A DNA stretch of 64,000 bases from the NCBI GenBank assembly GCA_001970955.1, contig MPUH01000264.1, positions 1 through 64,000 on the forward strand, given 5' to 3'. Positions 1-9,654 of this stretch are shown here, in pieces (the first letter of the stretch is position 1; each line of letters opens with the position of its first letter). Below the pieces are notes generated by a model. The model saw nothing but the letters and a program-made list of their open reading frames with translations, was not told where the DNA came from and ran no database searches. Made by a program: the position numbers and the translations under genes. The stretch is from Stentor coeruleus. Its lineage: Eukaryota; Ciliophora; Heterotrichea; Heterotrichida; Stentoridae.

Positions 1-657
1 GTCTAATGAATCTAAAATTGCTAAAATTTAGAAAATGAATGCATCAAGAAAAAGATTAAATTAAACAATACCTATAGAAAACAAAACTAGAAACTTCCCA
101 TGGAAAAAAGATGCAAAGAAATCATGTCCTAAATATAATATTGAAGATTATAAAGAGACTAATAATAGCAGCGAATGGTTAAAAGCATCTGTAAAAAAAA
201 TAAAAGAGACAAATATAGAACGACAAAAAGAGATACTAAAAAATAAAATAACCGCAGAAATATGCATAGTCACCACCAAAGATAGAAACACAGAAATGCT
301 GCCTATGTACCTAACTTACAACTCAAGCATAACTTTAGGGATAGGACTGATTTTGCAAATTAGATCAGGATCAAACTTCACAAAGCACTGCAAGTACTTA
401 AGACATCAAAGTATGAATAAAAAATGTACTTACTGTCAGCACTGGGAAGAAAACGAAAAGCACGTTATTGAAGATTGCAATGAATACAAAACTTAAAGAT
501 ATGAAATAGAAAACGAACTCAAAAAATATGAGAATAAAGAAACTAATTTTTTTTCATTATTGCATATCGTTTAATTGAATGAAGAAATTGAAAAAGCACT
601 TAAAGAAAACACAACAAGCAAGAAATAATCAAGCGGTAATTCCTAACTAATACTAAT
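1..657 (+). mobile_element. LINE-like retrotransposon, 3' end fragment
   Basis: One forward frame carries the C-terminal part of a non-LTR reverse-transcriptase protein. The recognisable part is a zinc-knuckle of the form C-x2-C-x8-H-x4-C near 427-477 (CTYC ... H ... C), the motif that follows the RT domain in many LINEs. The frame is interrupted by several stop codons, all TAA or TAG as far as I can see, so the copy looks decayed. The fragment runs off the left edge of the window. Its last 29 bases (629-657) match, with one mismatch, the 3' halves of two short inserts at 35602-35651 and 47861-47910, which marks 657 as the element's 3' end. LINE family assignment rests on the knuckle and the shared tail; the RT core is not in the window. 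Confidence 0.6.
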
Positions 658-675
658 AATTTGTCTACATTTATA

Positions 676-1569
676 ATGGAATATATTTTTGGATTTGCTG
701 GTCAAGTTCAGACTAATTCTGATAAACCTAAATTTACTTACAAGGTAAAACATTTGATTTATGATAAATGTGACGAAGAGGATATCCCAAAAACAATAAG
801 CAAAAATTGGCTTTCTCTTAAAACTCTAGAAAAGGAATTCAGATTCAGACCAAGTTATGTAAATAACATTAGATTACTGAAAAATGAGTACTCTTGCTGG
901 AGAAAAGTAAGAAGAGATGGAAATTGCTATTACAGAGCTGTCAAGTTATATATTGAAAATATTCCATCCTTCCAAATCTGAAATATATATATATATGAAT
1001 TTATGAAGCGTCTTCAAAACACTGGAGAAGAGGGTTACCCTCCAGATTTTATTCAAGGTAAAGCCAAAATCACTGATTTCATAAATCAATTATATTTAAA
1101 AAGAAAGATCAACTATGAGAATAGTATTAAATGCTTTGATGAAATTAACTACAAGCTTCAAGACATAGATTTTGATTTGAATTTAATAAAATTTGCTAGG
1201 TTACTTTCTCACAAAGCTTTAACTATAGATCATCGTGATAAGATTGCACCATTTATGCTTGAAGAAGAATTCGAATCAACAGCAAGGCATATTTTAACTA
1301 TGGGTATGGAAGCAGAAGGAGTTGAATTATATGCTTGTCCTCTAAGTTTAGGAATAGTAGTGAAGCAAGTAAGCATCTTTGAAAATTTACTCTTTAATAC
1401 ATTTCCTGAGGATACAGATGAGGAAGATAGATCTTGTCATGTAAAAGTAGAAGTGAATATATTATGTAAAAGTCTAGGCCATTATGATATTTTATACTCA
1501 GTCATTGATACAGAACGTGAATTATTTTCAATCAAAGAAGGGTGCTACTACTTTAAAATTAGATTTTAG
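676..1569 (+). CDS. Otubain-like OTU cysteine protease with an in-frame TGA
   Basis: Predicted deubiquitinase of the otubain (peptidase C65) type, which would cleave isopeptide bonds in ubiquitin chains. The catalytic cysteine motif DGNCYYRA lies at residues 81-88 (nucleophile Cys84), and the matching histidine motif GHYDILY is near residue 269, about the spacing expected for otubains. Both halves are in the same frame but are separated by one TGA at codon 102 (979-981). No GT...AG pair around it makes a 15-nt intron. The gene is therefore a recent pseudogene, a read-through gene, or carries a base error. Start chosen at the first ATG, 19 bases after the LINE end, so the insertion may have altered the promoter or N-terminus. 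Stop is TAG. Confidence 0.62.
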
Positions 1570-2140
1570 TTAGTCTAAAAGCGATTTTATAAATGATTTG
1601 TATTTAGTTAGGATAAAGCTATTAAATATTTGCTTATTATGAGAAGGATTTGGATAAAGGGTTAAGGCTAAGACTGAAAGAAAAATAGGAAATATAACTT
1701 CTAATTATTTTAACTCATGTTATATAGCCGTAAAGCAAAATGAGACCAGAAATTTAACTTAAGAATGTAGCATTCCATGAAAAATGCTAGAATAGCACTC
1801 ATTAATTATTAGAGAGTTTGTAAATTTTAGGATATCAAATCAGATTCTTAGATTCGAGACTATATAAACGCTCTTTTAATATTTCGTTTGATTTAGAATG
1901 AGAATATTTATAAAGGGTAAAATAAAGTCTCATTAAATCTAGCATATACTGCTATTATTTGAAGTATGCATATACTTCTTTAAAATAATAATATAAATGC
2001 AAAGAGTTTTGTTATAATTAAAATAAAATCCATTCATAGCTCGAAACTAATTCAAAAAATTACACACTATCTCCATTATTTTCACCATCCTCCAAACCAG
2101 CATAAAAAATTCTATTTTAAAAACTAACTAACTAACTAAT
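1570..2140. other. Intergenic, no gene seen
   Basis: AT-rich stretch between convergent genes (otubain-like gene on +, MBL gene on -). No long ORF, RNA gene or repeat recognised. Confidence 0.6.
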
Positions 2141-2896
2141 TTAAATCAGTTCAGCTATAGGTACTGTCTGTCCATATGTCATCTCAAAAACCCTAACATT
2201 CCTTCCTTCTGGCCTAAAAGTATTTCCAAGGAATTCCCTCAATTCAGCAGGGTTTCCTTTAAGAGCAGGGAAAGTTCCAAAGTGCATAGGAACAACCGTA
2301 CGTACAGAATGTAAAAACTGATTAAGCCCATAAGCAGCTTCTCTAGGACCCATAGTATAATGTCCTCCAATAGGTAATAAGGCAATTTGTGGAGCATAAA
2401 GATCACTAATAATTTTCATATCAGTAAAAACATTAGTATCTCCACCATGATAAATACTAGGTGTGCCATCCTTAAACTGAACAACAAATCCAGCAGGACA
2501 TCCTCCATTAAATCCTCCTTCCAAACATCCTCCAGAATGATCAGCTCCAACCATAGTCACAGAAACCCATCCAAAATCTACAGTCCCCCCTTTATTCATC
2601 CCAGTAGTAGCTTTAGCTTTATTAGCTGTCATATATTCACTAAGTTCATAAACACTTACAATATTAGCTCCAGTTCTTTGACTAAGCCCAGGTGAATCGC
2701 TACAATGGTCAAAATGCCCATGGGTGACTAAAATTATATCAGCTTTCTCAGGGTTTTTTTCTGCTTCAGGACAGACTGGTGATGAAAACCAAGGGTCTAT
2801 ATATAAAATTTTCTTCTCTCCAGAGCTAGGGTCATCAACAACTATTTTGAATGATGCATGTCCAAGCCACGTAATCATTTTTATAATTTCTCCCAT
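2141..2896 (-). CDS. MBL-fold metal-dependent hydrolase (UlaG/YtkL-like)
   Basis: Metallo-beta-lactamase-fold hydrolase of the UlaG-like COG2220 group. The N-terminal WLGHASF strand is typical of that group. The metal-binding signature THGHFDH follows near residues 58-64 (His59, His61, Asp63, His64), with a later YHGGDT motif near residue 150 supplying another metal ligand. The substrate cannot be read from the sequence; relatives include lactonases and phosphodiesterases. No signal peptide, so probably cytosolic. An alternative start is the internal Met seven residues in, just before the first strand. The ATG is 4 bases from the ATG of the divergent RCC1 gene, so the two must share a very compact bidirectional start region. 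Confidence 0.85.
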   Translation of the reverse strand: MGEIIKMITWLGHASFKIVVDDPSSGEKKILYIDPWFSSPVCPEAEKNPEKADIILVTHGHFDHCSDSPGLSQRTGANIVSVYELSEYMTANKAKATTGMNKGGTVDFGWVSVTMVGADHSGGCLEGGFNGGCPAGFVVQFKDGTPSIYHGGDTNVFTDMKIISDLYAPQIALLPIGGHYTMGPREAAYGLNQFLHSVRTVVPMHFGTFPALKGNPAELREFLGNTFRPEGRNVRVFEMTYGQTVPIAELI

Positions 2897-2899
2897 AAA

Positions 2900-5416
2900 A
2901 TGGCTAAAGTCGGTGAAGTTATGTATTGTAGTAAACTTACAAAAGGAATACTATCAACTCATGATTATTTTAATGGAAAGACAGTAGAATGTATTGGTGG
3001 AGGGTTCCATAAATTGTATATTTTAGAACCATCAGGCAAAGTGACGGTAATAAGTGCAGATCCAACAATTACTGAAGAATATACAGCAATCGAACAGTTA
3101 GGACATATAAAAAGTGTTACATGTGGGAAATATCATACACTTGTTCTTAACAAAGACGGTTTTTTATATTCTTTTGGTTCAGGGATCTTTGGAGTACTTG
3201 GCCATGGCGGTGCTTTATCAACAGATTCTCCTCAGCTTATAAAAACAATATCAGATAAAGTTATAAAAGAAATAGCTTGTGGAGAAGCTCATAGTCTTGC
3301 ATTGACTCAACATGGTGAAGTTTATGCTTGGGGAAGAGGTTATGAAGGGCAACTTGGGATTAGAAACTCAGTTGAAGCATCATCAGTTCCAAAATATATA
3401 GACTCGTTTTATTCTAAGCATATAAAAACTGTTGCTTGTGGGCAAAGAAGTTCATTTGCTATAGAATTAGATGGTAAAATCTATTCATGGGGTGAAGGAA
3501 GATGTGGACAATTAGGTCATGGTATGGAAAGAGTATGTAGAAGACCAAAAATGATTGAGTTTTCTAGTGATGTTCGTATAAGTGAAATAAGTGCTGGTGC
3601 TGCTCATGCTGTTGCTTTGACTGAAAAAGGGCAGATTTGGGCATGGGGAATGAATAATTATGGGCAACTTGGTATAGGGAATAAAACTTCAATATGGATA
3701 CCTGAGTTAGTTGAAATAGATTCTTTGGGAAATCAATTACAAACAATAGTTAAAGTTACTTGTAGTGCATATTCAAGCTTTTGTATTAGCTCACAAGGTT
3801 CAGCATACTCATGGGGCAAAGGGTTTATTGGTCATGGAACTAATAGTATTGAAGAAAGACCAAAAATAATTTATCTTAACACTGAAAATCGAAGCTATTC
3901 AGATGTTTTCAGCTGTGATCATTCAACAGTACTTTTTTCACCTTTAAGACTTTATTCTCTTTCTCCAATCTGTGGCCCAGTAACTGGAGGAACTAAAATA
4001 TCAATGATAGGAACTGCTTTAGCTTTTACAGATAAACTAAAAGTTCGTTTTAGATATGCGCATTTTATGCAAGAAGCTGACTGTAATTATGATGCTAATT
4101 CAAATAGTCTTGAGTTTTTTAGTCCAAGTTTTGCTGATGCAGAAGAAGATTTAACCTTACCTGTAGAAGCATTTATAGATGTAACAATGGATGGAGAACA
4201 TTATGTAACTTGTGAAAAAACTTTTATGATCTACCCTGACGATTTATTTCCTGAAAGTTTGAATCCAAAATGTGCTTCTGTACATGGAAAATGTTCTTTA
4301 GAAATTAGTGTAGATTTTCGTAGAATCACTGATTATGTTACTAACCCAAAAGCTCTTCAAAGTTGGTTTTGGAATTTGATAGTTGGGTTTTTACCTAAAC
4401 CTAGATCTTATATGAATCGTTCAGAAACCCCAACAAAACTTAAAAAAGAAGGAAGTTTAGATGAAAGCAGATTAACTAGTGTTAATGATGTACGAAATGA
4501 AGATCATGATTGGTTAATGACAGCTGCTAAGTTTATTGATGGGAAAATCATATGCACAATCCCAACTCCTGAAGAAATGGATGAAAACAACACAGGTTAT
4601 GTTGTAGATTTCGCTATAAATGGGCAACAATTTTCAGGTAAGCCTTTAAACTTTAAGTTTTACAACATAGAAATCAATGAACTCAAACCAGTTACTGGGT
4701 TTTCAGATGCAGGTACTAATATAAGAATTACTGGAAAAGGTTTTTATGATAGCACAGCGAAAAAACTCCGTATCACTTCACAATATGGAGAAAGAGATGT
4801 TGCTGTTAATTGGGACAGAAAAACTAAATCATATCAATGCGTTATACCTCCATTGCATTGGCTTGTTGGTTCAGAAGGTTCTGAAAACATTAAAGATGTA
4901 AAGAAAGTCCCATTAAAACTGGATTTAACTCTGAATTGTATTGAATATACAACATTGCCTGCATTTTGTTATAATGATATAAAATTATTAAGGATTTCTA
5001 AAGCGAAAATTGATGAAACACTTACTCCACAAGCTAAACAGGAATTATGGGAAAAAGAAGAACATGAGGAAAAAGAGGAAAATGAAGCTAAGATTAAAAG
5101 AGAACAAGAAGAGGATTTAGCTATGCAGACTGCTTGTAAACCTGGGGTTAAGTTATATTTATGGAGTGAAGGGTTGATTAAAACTTCAGATATTACTGTG
5201 AGATTTATATTGGGAAATCAAGCTATTCCTGTAATTGGGATATATAAAAATGCAAAAAAAATTGGAGTGATTGTCCCGGAGTTAGGAGATATTATACAGC
5301 CAACTGAAGTGCTAATTGATCTTAGTTTAAATGCACAGAGCTTTACTAAAGAACAACTTCCTATTAAATACTTAGGAGCTAATGCTGTAGAAGAACAACC
5401 TAAGAGACGTAAATAA
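2900..5416 (+). CDS. RCC1-repeat protein with IPT/TIG domains
   Basis: 838-residue protein. The N-terminal ~370 residues form an RCC1-type beta-propeller, seen from repeats such as YAWGRGYEGQLG, YSWGEGRCGQLGHG and IWAWGMNNYGQLGIG. At least two immunoglobulin-like IPT/TIG domains follow, recognised from LSPICGPVTGGTKISMIG near residue 370 and LKPVTGFSDAGTNIRITGKGF near residue 610. A short charged helical segment rich in Glu and Lys is near residue 720. RCC1-like propellers act as scaffolds or exchange factors; TIG domains are usually adhesion or filamin-like folds. No signal peptide or membrane segment is apparent. Start placed at the second in-frame Met (2900) rather than 2858, because the earlier one lies inside the divergent MBL gene. 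Function beyond scaffold is unknown. Confidence 0.8.
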   Translation: MAKVGEVMYCSKLTKGILSTHDYFNGKTVECIGGGFHKLYILEPSGKVTVISADPTITEEYTAIEQLGHIKSVTCGKYHTLVLNKDGFLYSFGSGIFGVLGHGGALSTDSPQLIKTISDKVIKEIACGEAHSLALTQHGEVYAWGRGYEGQLGIRNSVEASSVPKYIDSFYSKHIKTVACGQRSSFAIELDGKIYSWGEGRCGQLGHGMERVCRRPKMIEFSSDVRISEISAGAAHAVALTEKGQIWAWGMNNYGQLGIGNKTSIWIPELVEIDSLGNQLQTIVKVTCSAYSSFCISSQGSAYSWGKGFIGHGTNSIEERPKIIYLNTENRSYSDVFSCDHSTVLFSPLRLYSLSPICGPVTGGTKISMIGTALAFTDKLKVRFRYAHFMQEADCNYDANSNSLEFFSPSFADAEEDLTLPVEAFIDVTMDGEHYVTCEKTFMIYPDDLFPESLNPKCASVHGKCSLEISVDFRRITDYVTNPKALQSWFWNLIVGFLPKPRSYMNRSETPTKLKKEGSLDESRLTSVNDVRNEDHDWLMTAAKFIDGKIICTIPTPEEMDENNTGYVVDFAINGQQFSGKPLNFKFYNIEINELKPVTGFSDAGTNIRITGKGFYDSTAKKLRITSQYGERDVAVNWDRKTKSYQCVIPPLHWLVGSEGSENIKDVKKVPLKLDLTLNCIEYTTLPAFCYNDIKLLRISKAKIDETLTPQAKQELWEKEEHEEKEENEAKIKREQEEDLAMQTACKPGVKLYLWSEGLIKTSDITVRFILGNQAIPVIGIYKNAKKIGVIVPELGDIIQPTEVLIDLSLNAQSFTKEQLPIKYLGANAVEEQPKRRK

Positions 5417-5629
5417 TAAATGGAATGATTTCTTAGTAAGAGATTAGTATATGAAAATAGAAGTATTTCCATGTCTATTTAAACCTTTATTGATTTAAAA
5501 TCGTACTTCTACNATATTTTATTTTTTATTAATTTCTTTCTAAAACTCAGCATTTCCATGTCTATTTAAACCTTTATTGATTTAAAATCGTACTTCTACT
5601 GAAAATTTCATTTATAATATTTTAAGATA
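5417..5629. repeat. Single-N join with duplicated flanks (assembly artefact)
   Basis: About 46 bases beginning catttccatgtctattt and ending tcgtacttctac occur before the N at 5513 and again from about 5549 to 5599. A single N between two copies is what an assembler leaves when two overlapping contig ends are abutted instead of merged. The true intergenic distance between the RCC1 and TPR genes is probably shorter. Confidence 0.7.
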
Positions 5630-7201
5630 ATGGATATCACTGATGAGCTAAAACAAACAGTTTTAGAACTTAACAGGAACGCTATGAGCTTATTAAAAAA
5701 CAACGCATTTTCTGATGCACTCATTTTATTTAAGAAAGCTATGAAGATCATAAAACTTACAAAAGACTGCGAACTTAAGTTTAAGCTACTTGGTATAAAC
5801 CAAAACAACCTTGGGTGTTATTTTAAAAGAATGCAAAAACCAAAAACTGCCTTGAAACACTTGAAAAAAGCATGTGAAAATGAGAAAAAAGCTGATATAG
5901 ATAATGTTAACCGTGCTGGAACTTATCTTAATATTTGTGCTATTTTGTCTGCATTAGGAAAACATAAAATGGCTCTTGAAGAAAGCCAAAAAGCTTTAGA
6001 TTTACTTGAGAAAGCAGAATCTTCACCGAATTTGGCTGCTACTCTTGTAATAGCTTATCATAACATAGGTGTTGAGTATGAATTTTTACGGATTTTCCAA
6101 AAATCTCTAGAATTTTATAGTCTAGCTTATGAAACTGCGATAAAAGAGTTAGGTAATAATCACTCACTGACAAAATCCACAAAATTAGATTACGACACAG
6201 CATCAGCTGCTATTTATCCTAAAGAACTCCCAAGTACAATGAGAAGCATAGAAATCAAAGATCCTTTATCAGTTAGTTTCAATAAAAAGCCAAATATAAA
6301 AAAGCACAAAAATATAAAAAAGGCTCATCTTGAAGAACTACAAGCAATGCCTTACAACAATTTGAAATTCAATAAAAAGTATCAAAAAAGTTCTTTAAGA
6401 CAGGTCATTACACCAATTCAAACAAAATTTGAAAAGCAATTTATGAGATACATAACAGGAGAAAGATTAAAACCTATGTTTGAAGTTAACTCATTCAGAA
6501 TAAAATCTTTACCAATTAGTCCTATTAAACAAGCAAGAGTTCATTCTCCTTCTTTACCTTTAGAAAATCATCCTAATAATAGGAATGTTTCTACAGCTCC
6601 TCTTGAAGAGAGGAAAAGAATACGACAAAAACCTAAAATTATAGGAAAAGAGACGTTTATGCATAAAAAACCTCAAATTGATACTCTTCGTATAGGCCTT
6701 TCACCACAAAAAAAAATAGAATCAACACCGAAATTCAGTGAAAATGATGAAATCCCTAAAACTTTGTCACAAAGTCCTCAACAAATAAAGGAAAAGACAA
6801 TTAAAGCTATTGAGGAATTGGAAACTTTGAAGACTCAAGCGAAACTTGAGAGAATTTTAAATTCATCTACGTCGATATATGAAGATAATGAAGAGAAAAA
6901 AAATAATCTTGAAAAGAGTCTTGCTGAAATTAAGGATTTAAAACAGAAAAACCAAGAAGAAATGAAAGAAAATTTGGAAAATTTTAGAATGAATGAAAAC
7001 AATTTGGGAATAGAAAAGGCTCAAGGAGTTTTTAGAGGCTATTTGGATAGGAAAAAGTATAAGAAAATTATAGGAGCTTCAATTGTAATTCAAAGAAATG
7101 TTAGGAGAATTCAATGCCAGAAAATATACACTGGAATCCGCAATGCTGCAGTTGTCATACAGCGATGGTATAAAAAACAAAAATCCAAGAATCTGGTTTA
7201 A
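5630..7201 (+). CDS. TPR protein with C-terminal IQ motifs
   Basis: 523 residues. The N-terminal ~190 residues are tetratricopeptide repeats, visible as helical pairs with the usual Gly/Ala/Tyr pattern (for example NNLGCYFKRMQKPKTALKHL, YLNICAILSALGKHKMALEE, HNIGVEYEFLRIFQKSLEFY), like kinesin light chain. A basic, low-complexity middle follows, then a Glu/Lys-rich coiled coil (~380-450). At the C-terminus are about three IQ-like calmodulin-binding motifs (GVFRGYLDRKKYKK, IVIQRNVRRIQ, VVIQRWYKKQ). TPR-IQ proteins of this sort are common in ciliates and often cytoskeletal or ciliary, but the specific role is not known. No intron needed. Confidence 0.8.
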   Translation: MDITDELKQTVLELNRNAMSLLKNNAFSDALILFKKAMKIIKLTKDCELKFKLLGINQNNLGCYFKRMQKPKTALKHLKKACENEKKADIDNVNRAGTYLNICAILSALGKHKMALEESQKALDLLEKAESSPNLAATLVIAYHNIGVEYEFLRIFQKSLEFYSLAYETAIKELGNNHSLTKSTKLDYDTASAAIYPKELPSTMRSIEIKDPLSVSFNKKPNIKKHKNIKKAHLEELQAMPYNNLKFNKKYQKSSLRQVITPIQTKFEKQFMRYITGERLKPMFEVNSFRIKSLPISPIKQARVHSPSLPLENHPNNRNVSTAPLEERKRIRQKPKIIGKETFMHKKPQIDTLRIGLSPQKKIESTPKFSENDEIPKTLSQSPQQIKEKTIKAIEELETLKTQAKLERILNSSTSIYEDNEEKKNNLEKSLAEIKDLKQKNQEEMKENLENFRMNENNLGIEKAQGVFRGYLDRKKYKKIIGASIVIQRNVRRIQCQKIYTGIRNAAVVIQRWYKKQKSKNLV

Positions 7202-7512
7202 ATAATGACATTTCAATAACTAGATTTATTTTAGACTATTTTTCATAAACAGATTCCTATATCTAAAACACATTAAAAAATAATTTCCTCTCATCAGATT
7301 CCAAAGTACTAATCCACATCTCCAATTATAAAAATTACCACAGTACTAAAACAAACAAAATAATTTTAAACTCTTATTTTTATCTAATAATTCCACTCCA
7401 ACTTTCTTATTATCATCACAAAATATTTTAAAAAACCCTAAAAATTTCTTTAAGTCTAATCGATGACAAAATTCTAAATACCCTTAACACATAATTATGG
7501 TGGACATAATAA
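7202..7512. other. Intergenic, no gene seen
   Basis: AT-rich spacer between two same-strand genes; nothing recognised. Confidence 0.6.
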
Positions 7513-9018
7513 ATGGCAATGAGAGCATGCATTAATCCTTTAAGCAAGCTTCTAATGCGAAGTAACTCTATCTTAACTTCTAAGGTGAATCCTTCGACTT
7601 ACATTTTAAACCCAACTCAAGATTCAACTCAGTTTTCTAAAAGTCAGCTAGTCAACCATGGTGAACTTGAAGATGGAGTCATTCCTGAGGCCTTAAAATA
7701 CTCCCTTCCATTCTATCAAGATACTCTCTCAAATGGTCTCCGTGTTGCTTCTGAGCCTTCAAATGTTCCTCTAGTTACTTTAACCTTACAAATCAAAGCT
7801 GGTGTAAGAAACGAATCTTTTCAAATGAACGGGATTGGGCATTTCCTTAAAAAACTCCGTGCACGTGGGACTGAAAAAAGATCAAGATCCCAATTAGCAG
7901 CAGATCTTGAAAACATTGGCGCAGCTTTCAATATCAATACCGGCAAAGAAATGACAACTTTTCAAATTGAAGTCCAACCAAAAGATCTTGCAAAAGCTAT
8001 CGATATATTAGCAGATGTTTCCCTATCTTCAAAATTTAACAAGAATTTCATTGAAGAACAACGTGAAGCTAGTCTTGCTGGACTTAGAGATACAAGAGAT
8101 GTAAGAAAGTTCATATTAGAAAATATTCACTATACAGCTTTTAGAGATCATATGATTGGTCAACCAATCCGTGGAAACCAAATCAGTGTAGGGAATATTA
8201 CTCAAGAAGGAATCAAAGATTATGTTGATGCTCATTATATCGCCCCTCGCATGATTTTAGTAGCTACTGGTTCAGTAAATCATGAAGAGTTCAGAGGTTT
8301 AGCAGAAAAACATTTTGGAAATGTGAAGAATAATGGAAGAGATATTATTGGAGATGATAAACCTGTTTTCACAGGGTCTCAGGTTCAGATTAGAGATGAT
8401 GATGTTGATATGTCTCATGCTGGGATCTTTTATTTAGCCCCTTCATGGAATAGTGAAGATTATTTTGCTTTCCAAATCCTCCAAAGATTAATGGGAGATT
8501 ATAGACCAGCACGTGATTCTATAATAAACCATCCTCATCTTCAATATAATTATCTTCACAAATGGTTTGGAGAAATTGAAGATTTTGGTGAACATGATAG
8601 TTATTATATTCCATATTCAGATACTGGGCTTTTTGGACATTATGCTAGTACTTTAGATTTATCTGGGTTCTTTGCCCCTCATGCATGTCTAAAAGCAACT
8701 AGAAAAGCTACAAATTATGTTATGGAAGCTGAGAAATATAGGGCTAGAAATAGATATTATAATGATTTACTCAACAATAACGATCTTTTTAGTCAAGGAA
8801 AGGAAATCGCTGATCAACTTTATTATGCGAAGAGAAGAATTCCTAGGTCTGAAGTTGCTAAGAGAGTTTCAGTTGCTGATGCTAGATATCTTGAAAAAGT
8901 TTATACTAATTGGCTATGGGACTGCGAATTAGCTTTAGCTTTTTATGGGCCTATCTTTACCCAGGTAAGGCTTTATGGCACATATCGTGGATATACTAAC
9001 GATAGTAACCAAGTTTAA
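7513..9018 (+). CDS. M16-family mitochondrial core/MPP-beta-like protein, active site degenerate
   Basis: Resembles the beta subunit of mitochondrial processing peptidase and core protein 1 of respiratory complex III. The N-terminus (MAMRACINPLSKLLMRSNS) is Arg/Ser-rich without acids, as expected of a mitochondrial presequence. The family's zinc motif HFLEH is replaced by HFLKK (residues 110-114), and the downstream Glu-rich helix is also altered (EEQREASLAG), so it should not be a working peptidase. This favours a complex III core subunit, or an MPP partner, over the catalytic subunit. At 501 residues it is slightly longer than typical (~470-490). The far C-terminus (FTQVRLYGTYRGYTNDSNQV) departs from the family. 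Confidence 0.8.
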   Translation: MAMRACINPLSKLLMRSNSILTSKVNPSTYILNPTQDSTQFSKSQLVNHGELEDGVIPEALKYSLPFYQDTLSNGLRVASEPSNVPLVTLTLQIKAGVRNESFQMNGIGHFLKKLRARGTEKRSRSQLAADLENIGAAFNINTGKEMTTFQIEVQPKDLAKAIDILADVSLSSKFNKNFIEEQREASLAGLRDTRDVRKFILENIHYTAFRDHMIGQPIRGNQISVGNITQEGIKDYVDAHYIAPRMILVATGSVNHEEFRGLAEKHFGNVKNNGRDIIGDDKPVFTGSQVQIRDDDVDMSHAGIFYLAPSWNSEDYFAFQILQRLMGDYRPARDSIINHPHLQYNYLHKWFGEIEDFGEHDSYYIPYSDTGLFGHYASTLDLSGFFAPHACLKATRKATNYVMEAEKYRARNRYYNDLLNNNDLFSQGKEIADQLYYAKRRIPRSEVAKRVSVADARYLEKVYTNWLWDCELALAFYGPIFTQVRLYGTYRGYTNDSNQV

Positions 9019-9654
9019 ATCATAATAGCTATATGATTCCAATTAGTGTTTTTCTAGGTTTTTTAAATTGAATGTTTTGAAGTGGTTAAGATGAAATATT
9101 TTTTTGTAATTAAAACATCAATTTGAGTAAAATATTAAAAATAATACATAAATTTGAAGTAAATGTTTATGTTTTTTTAATACATATAACTATTTGAAAC
9201 TATTAAATTAATTAAGTATGTAAATTGTTAATGATAAAAGCGAATATAGTTATAGTTAATAAAATAGAAAAATAACTTATAAAATCAAATTGAATATAAA
9301 TAAATAATATACGTATGGAGAGATTAAATCTTGAAATTTTTTTCCATTTTAAACTACCTCAAAATTAAAAATAGTTTGATCTGCTCTTTTTATCAGTAAA
9401 AGCTAATTATAATAGAATAGAGGAAATCAATAAGAATAATTAGAATCTTAATTTTTTATTATTAAAGTGTCTTGATATAAATAATATATGCTATAGGTCA
9501 AAACTTGAAAAAACATTAATTTAAGTTTAAATAATAGTTATAAATTATAAAACAGTTAGGCCAAAGGATTTTAATCAAAGATCTGCAAGTAAAAATTCTT
9601 GAAAAAATATTAAAGGTAAAATTTATAATGCTTTCTACGAATAATAATTAAAAA
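9019..9654. other. Intergenic, no gene seen
   Basis: About 640 bases, very AT-rich, with no ORF of note, no RNA gene and no repeat that I recognise. It probably holds the promoter of the downstream channel gene. Confidence 0.6.

Noticed and set aside
5463-5600. Direct repeat flanking N as a genuine tandem duplication
   Set aside because: The same pattern occurs at three Ns, which points to assembly overlap.
8960-9018. Possible intron starting caggtaagg near the M16 gene's end
   Set aside because: No AG at the 15-nt position; the odd C-terminus may simply be divergence.
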